A stretch of DNA of 64,000 nt, taken from Rotaria sordida. Its lineage: Eukaryota > Rotifera > Eurotatoria > Philodinida > Philodinidae. The position numbers and the translations under genes are program-made. Of this stretch, positions 39,901 to 51,706 are shown one piece after another. The notes beneath the pieces were generated by a model. The model did no database searches, was not told the DNA's origin, and saw only the letters and a program-made list of their open reading frames with translations. The stretch's first letter is position 1. Each line of letters starts with the position of its first letter. The stretch is taken from positions 9,419-73,418 of the forward strand of contig CAJNOL010001009.1 of the NCBI GenBank assembly GCA_905250125.1. Reading direction: 5' to 3'.

Positions 39901-42112
39901 TTAATTGAGATCTGATATTAACACAAAAAAACAAAATTTAAGAACAAAAAATAAAAACTAAAAAGCGCAATTCCATCTGAGGAAAATCGTTCGATGAAAG
40001 ATTAGAAATTGATGAAACTAGATATAATAAATAACCTTATTAAGACTTATCTACTAAACGTCAATGAATAAATATTCAATGATATTTATTATATACTTAT
40101 GCGATTCCGTCTGAAATTCGACTTGAATATCGAGTAAAACCATTGGTTCGAACTATGATTGATTTTCGGTGGAGCATAACACAATTATCCTAACAGATAT
40201 TGTTTATCAAAAATATATTTCAATCCGTTTTTGGACTGTATCGTAAACGATTATTATAATCGAAGCTGTTTTTCACCACTTTTGAGTCGTTTACGGTCTT
40301 TTACGAGTTGTTATATTCAATTTCAATTGATTATTAACAATCGATTTTATAAACAAACAAAAGTTTTTTTTTTTTTTGGTTGTTATCTTTAAATATAAAA
40401 TATTATCTTTAAATATAAAATATAATTATGAAATGAATTTTGTTTTTGACGAGAAGTTTTACTAAAATAATATTTTTGAACAAATGATTCTTACCAGAAT
40501 AATTTTATATTTTTAATATTAATTTATTAAATAAAAAGAGAGAAAAAAAAACGTTTGTTTTATTTGTCAATGAATGAAAAATAAATTTTTTATAGAATTT
40601 TTTTTAAAAATATCTTTATCATTAGATTTTTTAATAAAAATAAAACATTCGATTTAAAATTAATTTAAATCATTTTTTTTTCAAAGAAAAAAATTCATTT
40701 ATAATTATTATTTTATTAATTATTTATATCTTAAATAGAAATCTTTACAACAAAAACACGACAAATTTTTTTTCTTATTAGAATAAATTAGAAAACTAAT
40801 TTTTCTAGGAATCAATCATCGACAATTATACAACACCCTTATTACAGATAATTCTCATTTCATTTCTATAATATAGATAGACATATCATATTATAAGACA
40901 CTATCTATTACAATATTGACAAATAAAAACAATAAAATTGAGTTTAACATCGAACTCTAAATAGTCGACGATGTCTACTGACTAGAAAAAATAAAAAACA
41001 TATCGTAAATTAGTATCTATATCAACAATCAGTTCTCATCTTGATCAATATAATTATAAGAATATTTTACCAAATCGGTACTCATATGTTGAAATTCAGT
41101 GAAAAAAAGTGACGTCTACAATCACCTTAAAAACATTAAAATTAGAATTTTACATCTACAATTTTTATAGATCAATCTTCGCTCCAACTTTTTCATAATA
41201 GAATTCCTCCTTGATTAAAACATCTAAATGATCAATTAAAATCTGCATCCAAACAATCGTCAAAAAGTTCGTATCTACGATTCTAGAAGTATCAAAAATA
41301 TTTTGACTTGTTAGACATTGACGATATTATCTCTATAGTGCCTATTATACTTCTATAGTTGAATATAATATTTTACCTGATGGTAGATCTAACTTATCAA
41401 CGGAAACAATCTAACATTCCTCTTTATTAATTCACTTTCGAATAATATCGTCGAAATTCTCGTCTAGAGCAGGATAACGATCCACAACATCAGATTAATA
41501 TTTGTAAAAAATTTATCTGCGACAATATACTAAAATTGTTAGATTGGTCATTGAACATTCTTGATGTTAATTCTATCGATAAAATATGATGGATCATAAA
41601 AGGAAAATTTAAAAAAGAAAAGTAAAAAAAAATTGATAAAGTTGAACATATATTATAGGTGAAGAATTGAAAAATCTTATAAAAAATAGTCTGATCTTAT
41701 TGAAAGAGAGATCTTTCTCTCTTATTTGTTCTCAAGATGAATCAATAAAATATTAAAATATGCTTTTCGATACTAATGATAATAATCTATCAATCAATAT
41801 ATGAAACAATTTTAAGATAATATATATATATAGGGAAAGAGAATATTTCGAAGATTTTTTTGTAAATACCTCTATATTCAATATAATTAAAAGAAATTTA
41901 AATTGAAATATTCAATACCCAACATAAATCAATATTGACTTAAATTAAAAAAAATAATTCAAATAGATTTCGATAAAAAAAAACTGATCTACTATGAAAA
42001 ATTCTCGTGTATAGTTTTTTTCTTTTTCTTTTTTTTGTTGTCAATGATATATTCATCGATTTGAATAAAGATTCAAAAATAAAGTTGATAATGAGGATTG
42101 ATTACGAGAATA

Positions 42113-42135
42113 CATATATATATATATATATATAT
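42113..42135. repeat. (TA)n microsatellite
   Basis: About eleven TA units, uninterrupted. Confidence 0.9.
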
Positions 42136-43259
42136 GATTGTAGTGTAGACTCATTGAGGCATATGTATATAAAAGGTGAAATAGTTCGATAATGGTTTAT
42201 ATCGAGTTGCTTATGTATATGTCAATGAGAAAAAACATGAAGAATTGAAAAGTGAAGCCGACCAGAGAAACAATTTCAATTCTTTTTTTATGCATTCTTT
42301 TCAAGTTATTACGTAAGATTCTATTGATTAGAAATCAATATTTTAATTTAAAAGAAAAAAAAAACATTTTTTGTTTTTTTTATTTTTGAAAGAAAACCAA
42401 ATAAAATATTTGAAGTAAAAAGATCTAATAAATGAATAAATGTTAAAATATGAAGATGAATCGAATGTTGAGTTAACATGAGGAATATTTGAATATGTGA
42501 AGATCGAACTGTTAAAATATTGAATGTGTGACATATATTGATAATCGTTTTTCACATTTATTTCTGTCATGATTGAAGACATTTGTTCTCTTATGTAAAC
42601 TAACGAACGTGTCCAAGTCATTAAGGTAGACATGTTTATGTCTATCACAATCTTTCTTTACGCAAGATTGATCTTTAATCAATAACTACAATCATTCGCT
42701 TTTTTTTCTTTTCTTTTCTTTTCTTCATCTTCAATCTGTCACCATTTTCACTTTTTTATATAAATCTTTTTCATTTTTTCCTCTTTATATTATTATAATG
42801 ATGGTGATTACACAAGATCTATGAGTGCCATTTGATCGTTTGTATATAAATGTAGGTCGTCTGATATGGTCGTTTATTGTTTTGAGTATATGGTCAACAA
42901 AATGAAGATATAAACGATATAGGGAGAGTTGTCGATTTCAATAATCTTACTTGATCGAGGAAAGGATGAAGTAAACTTATCCTTTTATTTTCATTGTTGT
43001 TTTAGTTATAAGAGAAAGAGAGAATAAAAGATTGTCGAATATGAATTATATAAAAAATGAGTTGAAAGGATTTTTTTGAAAAAGAATAATTTGAATATAT
43101 ATATAAATGTTTGGAATGAATATTAATTCTAATAAATAGATATATAAAGATAATTATTTCTATATATATATAATTAATTGTTAATCAATAATTAAATAAA
43201 AATGTAAATAAAAGAAAAAAAGAAAATTGAATAATAAAAAAATGTTTTTAAAAAAGTTG

Positions 43260-44174
43260 TCAGTTAGTATAATGATTAAAATAAGGATTAAATGTCATTG
43301 AATAAAATTGTCTTGTTTTTGGATAATGTTGAATATGAATATATTTTTGATAAGGATTAATTGAATAATAAATATAAGGATATTTAATTCGATTAATTGA
43401 ATTGTTAAATAAATATTTTCTTTTATATGAATAAATATCTTTATTAGTTTTTGAACGATTTGATTGAACATTTCTATTATCTTCTATAAAAAATTCTTGA
43501 TTTAATTTAATTTTATTATTTTTGATAAAATTTTTTTTATGAAATATTTTTTTTCCAAATTGATAAGCTAATGAATAAATAATAAACATAAATAAAAGAA
43601 AAAAAAATATTATTGAATATAAAGATAATAATGATGATTTAAAATAATTAAATTCAATTAAATTTTTATTAATTATTGATTTATTTTCATATTTATCTTC
43701 AGATGTTAATAATTTAACAATAAATGGTATTGAATTATCATTATTTAAATAAATATTTGTTTTATTTAATAATGATAAACATGAATAATAAATAGTTATA
43801 TATTGTCCATATAAACCATTTTTATTTGAACATGGTTTAGAGATTTTTAAACAACTTTTATCAATTGAACAAGAATTTTTATCATTACAAATTATATTTG
43901 AATATTTTGTTATACGACGTGAACAATTTGTTCGATATTTACAACAATTATATTCGGATAAACAATATTCATTTGAATTATAATATATTTCAATTAAATT
44001 AAGACGAATTATTTCATTTTTATTACAATATATATTTAATTTATCATTTTTATTAAATGAACAACATGTATCAATAAAATATTCATTTGATAGAAATGAA
44101 TCATTATTATTTAACATAAATATAATTGATGGTTTTAATAAATAAATAAATAATTGAAATTTTATCTTATTCAT
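43260..44174 (-). CDS. Single-pass membrane protein with SUEL/galactose-lectin-like Cys-rich domain
   Basis: A 304-residue frame without introns. The N terminus is hydrophobic (KFQLFIYLLKPSIIFM) and could be a signal peptide. The next ~100 residues carry many Cys in a spacing like the SUEL lectin fold: CNKNEIIRLNLIEIYYNSNE then C, and later IICNDKNSCSIDKSC and KPCSNKNGLYGQYITIYYSC. The last segment matches the family's DPC...KYLxVxYxC ending. A strong transmembrane helix follows (about residues 182-208, with LYSIIFFFLLFMFIIYSLAY). The ~95-residue cytoplasmic tail is rich in Asn, Lys and Tyr. SUEL domains bind galactose or rhamnose in many animals; here sugar binding is inferred and the individual ligand residues are not evident. 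Extra exons cannot be excluded because both flanks are AT-rich. Confidence 0.65.
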   Translation of the reverse strand: MNKIKFQLFIYLLKPSIIFMLNNNDSFLSNEYFIDTCCSFNKNDKLNIYCNKNEIIRLNLIEIYYNSNEYCLSEYNCCKYRTNCSRRITKYSNIICNDKNSCSIDKSCLKISKPCSNKNGLYGQYITIYYSCLSLLNKTNIYLNNDNSIPFIVKLLTSEDKYENKSIINKNLIEFNYFKSSLLSLYSIIFFFLLFMFIIYSLAYQFGKKIFHKKNFIKNNKIKLNQEFFIEDNRNVQSNRSKTNKDIYSYKRKYLFNNSINRIKYPYIYYSINPYQKYIHIQHYPKTRQFYSMTFNPYFNHYTN

Positions 44175-44241
44175 TGACTATTATCAAATAAGACATATTC
44201 ACCAGTAGTTATACCTATATGACATAAAACAGATATTCAAT

Positions 44242-44272
<31 letters not shown>

Positions 44273-47200
44273 TTCTAAATGAGTTGTTCTTATCATAAAA
44301 CGCTTTTAGTTGTAGTATTAGGATAAATGAATGATAGATAGAGAGACAAATGATGAAGAGAAAGAACGAAATAGAAACAATAAAAGAAAAAAAAAAAAGA
44401 ATTTTAGTTGAGTTTATTTGAACGTTGATAAAATAAGTAAAATATTTAAGATTAATAAATGAATATGTTGATTGTCAACATAAAGAGAAGAAGAAAAAAA
44501 ACGTTGTCCAATATAGAATAGAATAACTATTGACCTCAAGGAAAAAATCTAAGGACGTTTCATATTTATCCACTTTTATGTTTAATCAAAGAAAAAGATT
44601 TTTTTTTGTTAATCTAACCACTTTAAAAATCAATCGATTTTATTTATTCATATTCTTATATATAATATAAATATAACTATTAAATAATATTATTTTATTT
44701 AATATAACAATTATTATTATTAAAATCAAACATATTAATAATTATCTTTCAATAAATAAAAAATGAACTAGTTTTTTTTACAATATCAATCATATTACTT
44801 TACTCATCAAACTATTTTATTCAATATTTAACAGAAAATAAACGAATGAAATTAATTCGAGAATTCTCTTAACTTATATTTATTTTATATATTATTCTCA
44901 GAAAGAAATAAATCAGTAATCTATTCAAATAAATATTATCTTAACATATATGACGATAAAAAATAAAACCTTACCTTTATTTTAAACAAAACTATTTAAT
45001 ATTATAAATATATAAAGAATAACTTATTTAACTTAATTTAATAAATGAATATTATCATTTATTATATTTATTTATCAATTCATATTTCTTACCTTATCTA
45101 CTTTTGTAGACTTTTCTTCTTTTTTGTTTTTTTTTATTCAAATTAAATTCATATTGAAAACAATTTGTATTGCTTTTAATTCGAATTGATTTTTCTTTTT
45201 TAAATAATTTATTTATTTCTATTAATATTAATAAAAGATATTTAGACAATTATTTATTTAAAAACAAATTTTATATCTTAGAATGATTCTAAAACATAAA
45301 ATAAATATTCATATTAAACAATTTATTTTCTTTTTCTTCAATACAAAACTAAGACGAATAAGATCTATGAGCTTATACTCGTTAATATCGAATGGCTCGT
45401 GTCCATATATAACATTATATATACATCAAGCAAACAGACGAGAGAAAGTTGTATAATGTGTGGTGCACCCCCATCGTTTTCTCTCATGTGTTTTTTTTTC
45501 TTTGTTCTTTCGTTTTTTGTGAGACATTCTACAATTCATATTGTTGCAACAACTCTATTAAATCAAACAATGATCGATGATAAGCCGACAACGGGAATAA
45601 TTGAAAAAAAAAAGGAATTTATTGCATATGAATAGATTTCTAAAGTTTAGTTAAATAAATAAATATCGTTTTAACAAAATACTTTCGAATATTATTATAA
45701 AATGTTTATTTTTATCAATTAAATCAATTCATATTTATCTTCTTGACAAATATTTTTTAGTCATTTAAAATTATTTTCTTTTTTTTGTTTCAATTTAAAA
45801 AATTAAATTTCATTTATTTTTGAAAAATCCTAACTTATTTAAAGAATTTTTTTATCTTTTTATAATTATTTAAAAAACAAAATAAAATAATAAGATTGAA
45901 AATAGTTGAGAATCGAAATATTTTATTAAATATGAAAATCAATATCGATATCTTTGTTTATATATTCATTAAAATAAGATAATTATTTATCAAATTTCAT
46001 TTTAAAAATTCTTTTATTTTTCTATATAAATGATTATCGTCAAACAAAAACAAAAAACGTTTCAATATTATTTCTTCAATGAGTTTTATCAAATCTATTT
46101 CAATAAAGTGAATTAGTTATTATCAAATTTTATAAAATCTATATATATTTATACTAATCTCAATATCAACTACCGACAATTAATAGTAAACTTTACTAAA
46201 AAAACACATTTCGACACATTCTCTTCACTAGATTTATTTAGATAAAGAGTAAGAAGCTTAAACATATGTAAATGAGAATGTGTGTAAACGAATATAATCT
46301 GGTAAAGACATATTATTTATCTCAATATAACATCGATTCATCTATTCACCAGACAGACATTAAACACTGATATTCATATATCGAGACAAATTAATAAAAG
46401 GATATTTATTTTATTTAACTTTAAATAAATCCACACCAAATGAATATATTCATTAGAATGTTTTATTTATCGAAAACGATACTCGTGTTTTTTTATCTTT
46501 ATAAAAAAAAAAAGTAAATATGTTATTATTGAGTTAAATTATAAATGAAAATCGAATAAAAAAGTGAATATATTCTTAATAATCTCTGTTATTATTTGAA
46601 GTAGTATGATGTCATTTAAAAAAATAATCTTAGATTTTCTTTTGTTTTCTTTTTGAAAAAAAAACGTTGAATAGAGATTTAAACAATTGAAATCGAAGGA
46701 TAAGTGAGACTTAACAAGTGAATGAAGAATAGAAGAAAAAAAAAGAAGTTTATTTCTATCCTTATTGATTATGTAAATTTATTTATTTATCTATTATATA
46801 ATCATTTAGATAAATAATTCATTATTTTATCATTTAACATAAACAATCATTTTACAAAATAACAACTATTTTATTTATATATTCAACATTTTTTTTTATT
46901 TTATCATTCAAAACAAAAATATCTTATTAAATAAAAACTATTTATTTATTAAATAATAAATAAATAAATATTAATTCTTGAAATAATGTTAATCATTATA
47001 GTAAATAACTATAAAATAATATTTAATAGATTTATTTATCAGAATAATTCTTATATAAAATAGTTTCTAGTTTTTTTCATGTGTTAATCAATGGTTAACA
47101 GTCTTATAGAACTTTTCAAATCATTTTTTAAATTGAATCTTATCACATTTAAAATAAACTAACTATTTAAAATATTTCTAGATAAAAATAGCTCTGTTTA

Positions 47201-48360
47201 TAATAAATAAGAATGAATATATTATATCTATAATTATGGTAAAATGTTCGATTTATTTCAAAAATATAAGAATAATCTTATCGATTATTTAAAAAAAAAA
47301 TATAGATTATATTTAATAAAATATATTATTTGTTGAATATAATTCTATTCGTTACCGTTGGGAATTTATCTTTTTATGCATTATTATATATCCTATTGGC
47401 TAAAGGTCGATTGAGTTTTTTTTTAGTCGAATTCTTAATCTGAATTGAATTAATGAAAATCTATTTTATCAGATGACAACTTATTAATATTGATTGTTTT
47501 TATTGTTGATCATCTTGAAAAATTCTATCACTAGAAATAAACTTCTATACATATCCATTCTAATAGTATATACTTATCTTAGGAATTTTTAATAATCTAT
47601 AATTAGTTATATTCGTCAATGAGACATATTAACAAAAAGATACCTTTCATTTAAGATATATTTATCAAAAAGACTCGAACAATAACATTTGTTGCTTCAA
47701 TTTTATATTAAATTTTATCAATTTAATTTATCGGAAAAAATTTGAAAAAATCTTAGATTGATTTTATAAATAGATATTCGTATTCATAGTTAAATCTCTT
47801 CAGTTAAAATATTGCTTTTATTTAGTAGTAAATAGATCTAGAATAAAATGGAAATGTTTAAAAGAGTTTGATTTAGTTCAATGCGAGAACAATCAATTTT
47901 AAAATCATTTAAGAACGTTGTCTAAGACTCGTTATAAAATGGCAAATCATCTTAATTATAAATCATCTGAATATATTTTAATTATAGAATTATTTTTGTT
48001 AATATATTAGATTTTATTGATATTCGTTCATCTTTTATTTATGTTTATCTTTATTATATATAGAAATAAATTCATTTGTAACTAAAATCATTTTTTTCGA
48101 TGAGAAATTCTTCTTAATAGTTTATTTAGTTAATTAATATTAATATGTGAATTATTTTTATCCAAAATAATATTTTCAGTAAACATTAGTTAATATTGGT
48201 TTCTATCTCGATCGATGAAACGAGAGAAGGTGGAACACTCCCAATTGTCTCATATCCCTCATCGACATTATCTCGAATTAAAATATAAATTTATTTATTT
48301 TTAACTATTTATTAAACGAAACAATTTTCGAAAGATAAATAATAATAATAATAAATATAT
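44175..48360. other. AT-rich intergenic region
   Basis: No gene recognised. It contains a 27-base A-run (44246-44272) just upstream of the lectin-like gene. A 78-codon frame at 45399-45635 has no protein-like features. Long stretches consist of A/T words only. Confidence 0.35.
44246..44272. repeat. A27 homopolymer
   Basis: An uninterrupted A-run, about 70 bp upstream of the lectin-like gene's start codon. Confidence 0.9.
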
Positions 48361-48960
48361 TTAAACATCAAGAATAATAAGTTGTTTACTTATTGTTGTT
48401 TGACCTTTTCGATTATAATCGGATATAAGATGAAGAGGAAGAGGAGTTTTTAATTGTTTATCTTTGTTAATATTATCTCTTTGTGATGAACTATGACAAA
48501 TAAAAGAATCTTTTTTTCTTTTATCTTCTTCTATATTATTCATATCAGTTCCTTCGATTCTTGTTTTTGAATCATCTTTTTCATTATATTGATCATATTG
48601 ATTTATTGTTGAAGTTGAAGTTGAAGTTGAAGTTGAAGAAGAAGAAGAAGAATGATTATTTTCTGTAGTTGTTGTTGTTGTTGTTGTTCTATGACGGTTA
48701 ATGGTCGATTTGCTAATTATTTTTCTATAATTAAATGTTTGTGTTGTTGTTGTTGATTGAATATAAGGATGATTTGTTGATGAAGATTTTATTTGAAAAT
48801 CTTCTTGAAGATAAATATGATTATTTAATTTTTTAATTGAATCGAAATAAAATGGTATTTGTTTTGTTTCATCGTTGGATATTCGAATTGGATTAGGATT
48901 TATATTTAATATTGATATATAAATTAAACATACGAAAAATAAAACTGATTTATTTATCAT
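48361..48960 (-). CDS. Putative secreted Thr/Ser-rich protein
   Basis: A 199-residue frame. It starts with a clear signal peptide (MINKSVLFFVCLIYISILNI). The middle contains a TTTTTTTT run, a SSSSSS run and an STSTSTSTST stretch, all encoded by simple ACA/TCA-type repeats; such sequence is typical of O-glycosylated, mucin-like linkers. The C-terminal ~70 residues are hydrophilic with Asp, Lys and Gln. No known domain. It could be one exon of a longer gene or a small secreted protein in its own right. The start is chosen because the signal peptide follows it directly. The repeats make the length likely to vary between individuals. Confidence 0.5.
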   Translation of the reverse strand: MINKSVLFFVCLIYISILNINPNPIRISNDETKQIPFYFDSIKKLNNHIYLQEDFQIKSSSTNHPYIQSTTTTQTFNYRKIISKSTINRHRTTTTTTTTENNHSSSSSSTSTSTSTSTINQYDQYNEKDDSKTRIEGTDMNNIEEDKRKKDSFICHSSSQRDNINKDKQLKTPLPLHLISDYNRKGQTTISKQLIILDV

Positions 48961-50355
48961 TATCGGTCAGTTTGAATAAATATTTGTTTGATCCCAATAA
49001 TAATATAAAAGTTTATTCTCAATATCTATAGATCTATATATAATAAATGTTGATTAATTTGAAGAGTAGAAAAAAATCTATTCGATAAATAAAAAAGGTA
49101 TCGTTCGATTAGTGATTATATATATGAATAAATATATATTCAATATATCATAACGGTTGATTAATAGTCAATATTAACTGATATAATCAATAAAAACTAA
49201 ATCATGCATAAAATCGAATGATTTTTTTTTCGAAAAGACCATTTTAAAATAAATTAACTGAAGAAAATAAATAATAAAATAAATATCATTCGATAAGTTC
49301 AATTTATCGTAATTTAAACATATTTATTGATAAATCATTCAATGAAAATAAATCTTTTGCTTTTTTTAAATACTCTTTACATAAAAGATTTCTTTTAGTT
49401 TTATTTTTTTATTGATGTTTTTTTCCTTAAATATGTTTATTTTATTTTAGTTGGATTTTATTTTTAAAAAAACGTGTGAAAATAAATCTAAGATAATATA
49501 TAGGTAAATAGGGACACGTCAATCAATGATCGAACTGATTTTATTTTCATCGTTCGAATGTGTTGTCTTTCGATAGTTTCAACCGTTTTGCTGAATGTTT
49601 TAGGTTAGATAAGGTTATTCATGAAGTTTTCCAAATGAGACTATTTTTATCTAATAGTTTCTCGATAAATAGATTTGTCAGAATTCTAATCGTCAAAAAA
49701 ATAAAAATTTAATATGTAAAATGTGTTCTTGTTGAAGAAAAATAGATTATTTTAAGGTGAATATTGTCAGGCCTTATTCATGAGGAGAATATCTAACATT
49801 GAGCAAAATTTAATATAAATATATGATTGTTGAATTATTTAATGAATATATTGTCATAAGTTAAAAATTTCTTGATAGAATTCTAATATGAACTATCGAA
49901 GAAGAAGACATAGAGAGAAAGTGTCTTGTTCGATTGTATTTATTTGATACTAGATCATTTATCAGTTAAATATGATGCCGTTCATAAATTTATCTTGTGA
50001 GAGATTCTCTTGTTAATTAAAGGAGAAAAAATAAAAATGAAAATATATAATCGATTGTTCTGATTGAGAAAAGTTCAAGATAAATAGGTATAATTGATCG
50101 TATTCGTATGGTTTTATGTTATTTTTATTATTGTATAGGCTTGATTTATTGCGTGTTTATTTATGAAAGATTTTTGTTTTTTGAGTTATTCACTTAATGG
50201 AACATATTTGTGAGTACGAAAAGAAATTGACAGTGGAAGAAATGTATTGATAATCTGTTCAATTAGATTTGACAGATCTGTTAATACAAAATAAAAAAAG
50301 ATTCAAATGATAAATGAATTAATATTAAAAAAAAAAATAATTGTTTTCATTAAAA
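48961..50355. other. AT-rich intergenic region
   Basis: About 1.4 kb between two minus-strand genes. No gene or repeat of note. It should include the promoter of the Thr/Ser-rich gene. Confidence 0.35.
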
Positions 50356-51706
50356 TTATACATCAAGAGTTTGTCGATGAGAAGATTTTGATGTTATAAA
50401 TGATCGTTTTTGTATTTGATGTTGATTAGATGATAAAAGATGTTTATTAGATAATGTTGATAAATGTCTATTAGAATTATTTCTAACAGTTTCTTGCAAT
50501 GTTTGTAAAAGTAATGGTGGAGAATAATTAGTTAAATATCGATATTCCGAATAAAATTGTTGACTTTTTCTTGTTGAAAGAAATGTTAATGCATTAGATT
50601 TTAAATTTGGTTTTATTGTTGATGCTTTTTTCATATATGAATATTTTGATGATGTATCAAATTTTTCAAATGAACTTTCTTTAAATACAGGATTAGCTGA
50701 TTTTGGAGCAGGAGTTTCACTTAATAATAGACGATCATATTTATTTGATTGATATTTTCGAGAAAAATCTTTTAAATTTTTGAAATAAAATGGTGTTTCA
50801 CCTGCATTTTGACTAAGTGATGATGATAAACGGTCAAAATATTCATCATCAGATATAATAGATGAATTTAATTCATTCGAACTTTTATTTGTCATTTGTA
50901 TTTGTTGATTATTAACCATTTTTAATAAATCATCATCACTGAAATTTTCTTCATTTTTTATAAAACGTCTTAGAGCTAATGCTGATAAACGTTGCTGTAT
51001 TAAATTGGCTGGTAAACGTTCTGGTGATAAATTGGCTCGTGTTTTTATTTCAATACAATCTGAACATAATTGTGGTCCAAGTAATGCACATGTTTCACGA
51101 TCAATAGGATTTGTTGTTGATGAATAAGCTCTATGACATCGTGGATCAACAGGTGTACTTGGTGGACGAACGATTAAATCAGGTTTTATAGAAGTAATTG
51201 TACCTGATGATGTTCGACGTTCAGATAAATTATCTTTATCATCTTTTTGAATAGTTGTTGTTACTGATTGATAACTATTCGAAGTAAATTCATTAAATGA
51301 AGGAGATATTTTATTTATAGTTGATGTAGATTTTAATGATGTTGCTGAAGGTATATGTGTTGAAGTTGAATAACGATTATTAGGAGATTTCTATAGAAAT
51401 TTTCAAATTATTTTAATATTAAATATTAAGATTAAAATAAACCTGTTTAATTGATTCAGTTTCAAATGATTTAGTTGGTGATTTAAGAAAAATTCTTGGA
51501 ATATGTTGACCTTGTGTTGCTGTACTTCCACGTACAACTCGTATTGTATCATTTGAATTTGTTTTATTTAAATTAATATCATTATCAAAATAATTATTTA
51601 TATAATGATTACGATTCGCAGCTGATGCTCGTAATCTTTGTAAATACCATCTTGCATTAACTTTACCTGATTTAGTTCTACCTCGTGGAACATCAGACTG
51701 CACCAT
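50356..51706 (-). CDS. Uncharacterised 432-residue protein, two exons
   Basis: Exon 1 (51706-51443) and exon 2 (51390-50356) join in phase 0 across a 52-bp GT...AG intron and give 432 residues. I do not recognise a family. Notable stretches are an Arg-rich N terminus (RTKSGKVNARWYLQRLRASA), a block with three Cys (ETCALLGPQLCSDCIEIKTR), a helical segment (LPANLIQQRLSALALRRFI), and ETPFYFKNLKDFSRKYQSNK. There is no signal peptide or membrane helix, so a cytoplasmic or nuclear protein is likely. Ser/Thr/Asn are abundant, suggesting disorder between the blocks. The frame stays open for 345 codons in exon 2 despite the AT-rich DNA, which is the main argument that it is real. The ATG follows a TTG that could also be read as an upstream codon. 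Confidence 0.75.

Larger units (their letters stand above)
35502..43259. other. Long AT-rich region without a confident gene
   Basis: It includes the 3' UTR of the NAC-alpha gene (AATAAA at about 35685). Open frames at 37420-37632 (minus), 37960-38175 (minus), 42007-42192 (plus) and 42343-42648 (minus) lack domains and conserved composition. The segment 37080-37800 is less AT-rich than the rest and may be an eroded transposon. The rest shows nothing beyond low-complexity A/T sequence. Confidence 0.35.

Noticed and set aside
42343-42648. 101-codon minus-strand frame, considered as an exon
   Set aside because: Some codons look gene-like, but it ends in a poly-Lys/Phe tract, lies downstream of the lectin-like stop and shows no domain.
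48361-50370. Two neighbouring minus-strand proteins both ending in Leu-Asp-Val
   Set aside because: Three residues shared in unrelated proteins is within chance; the DNA around the stops does not match further.
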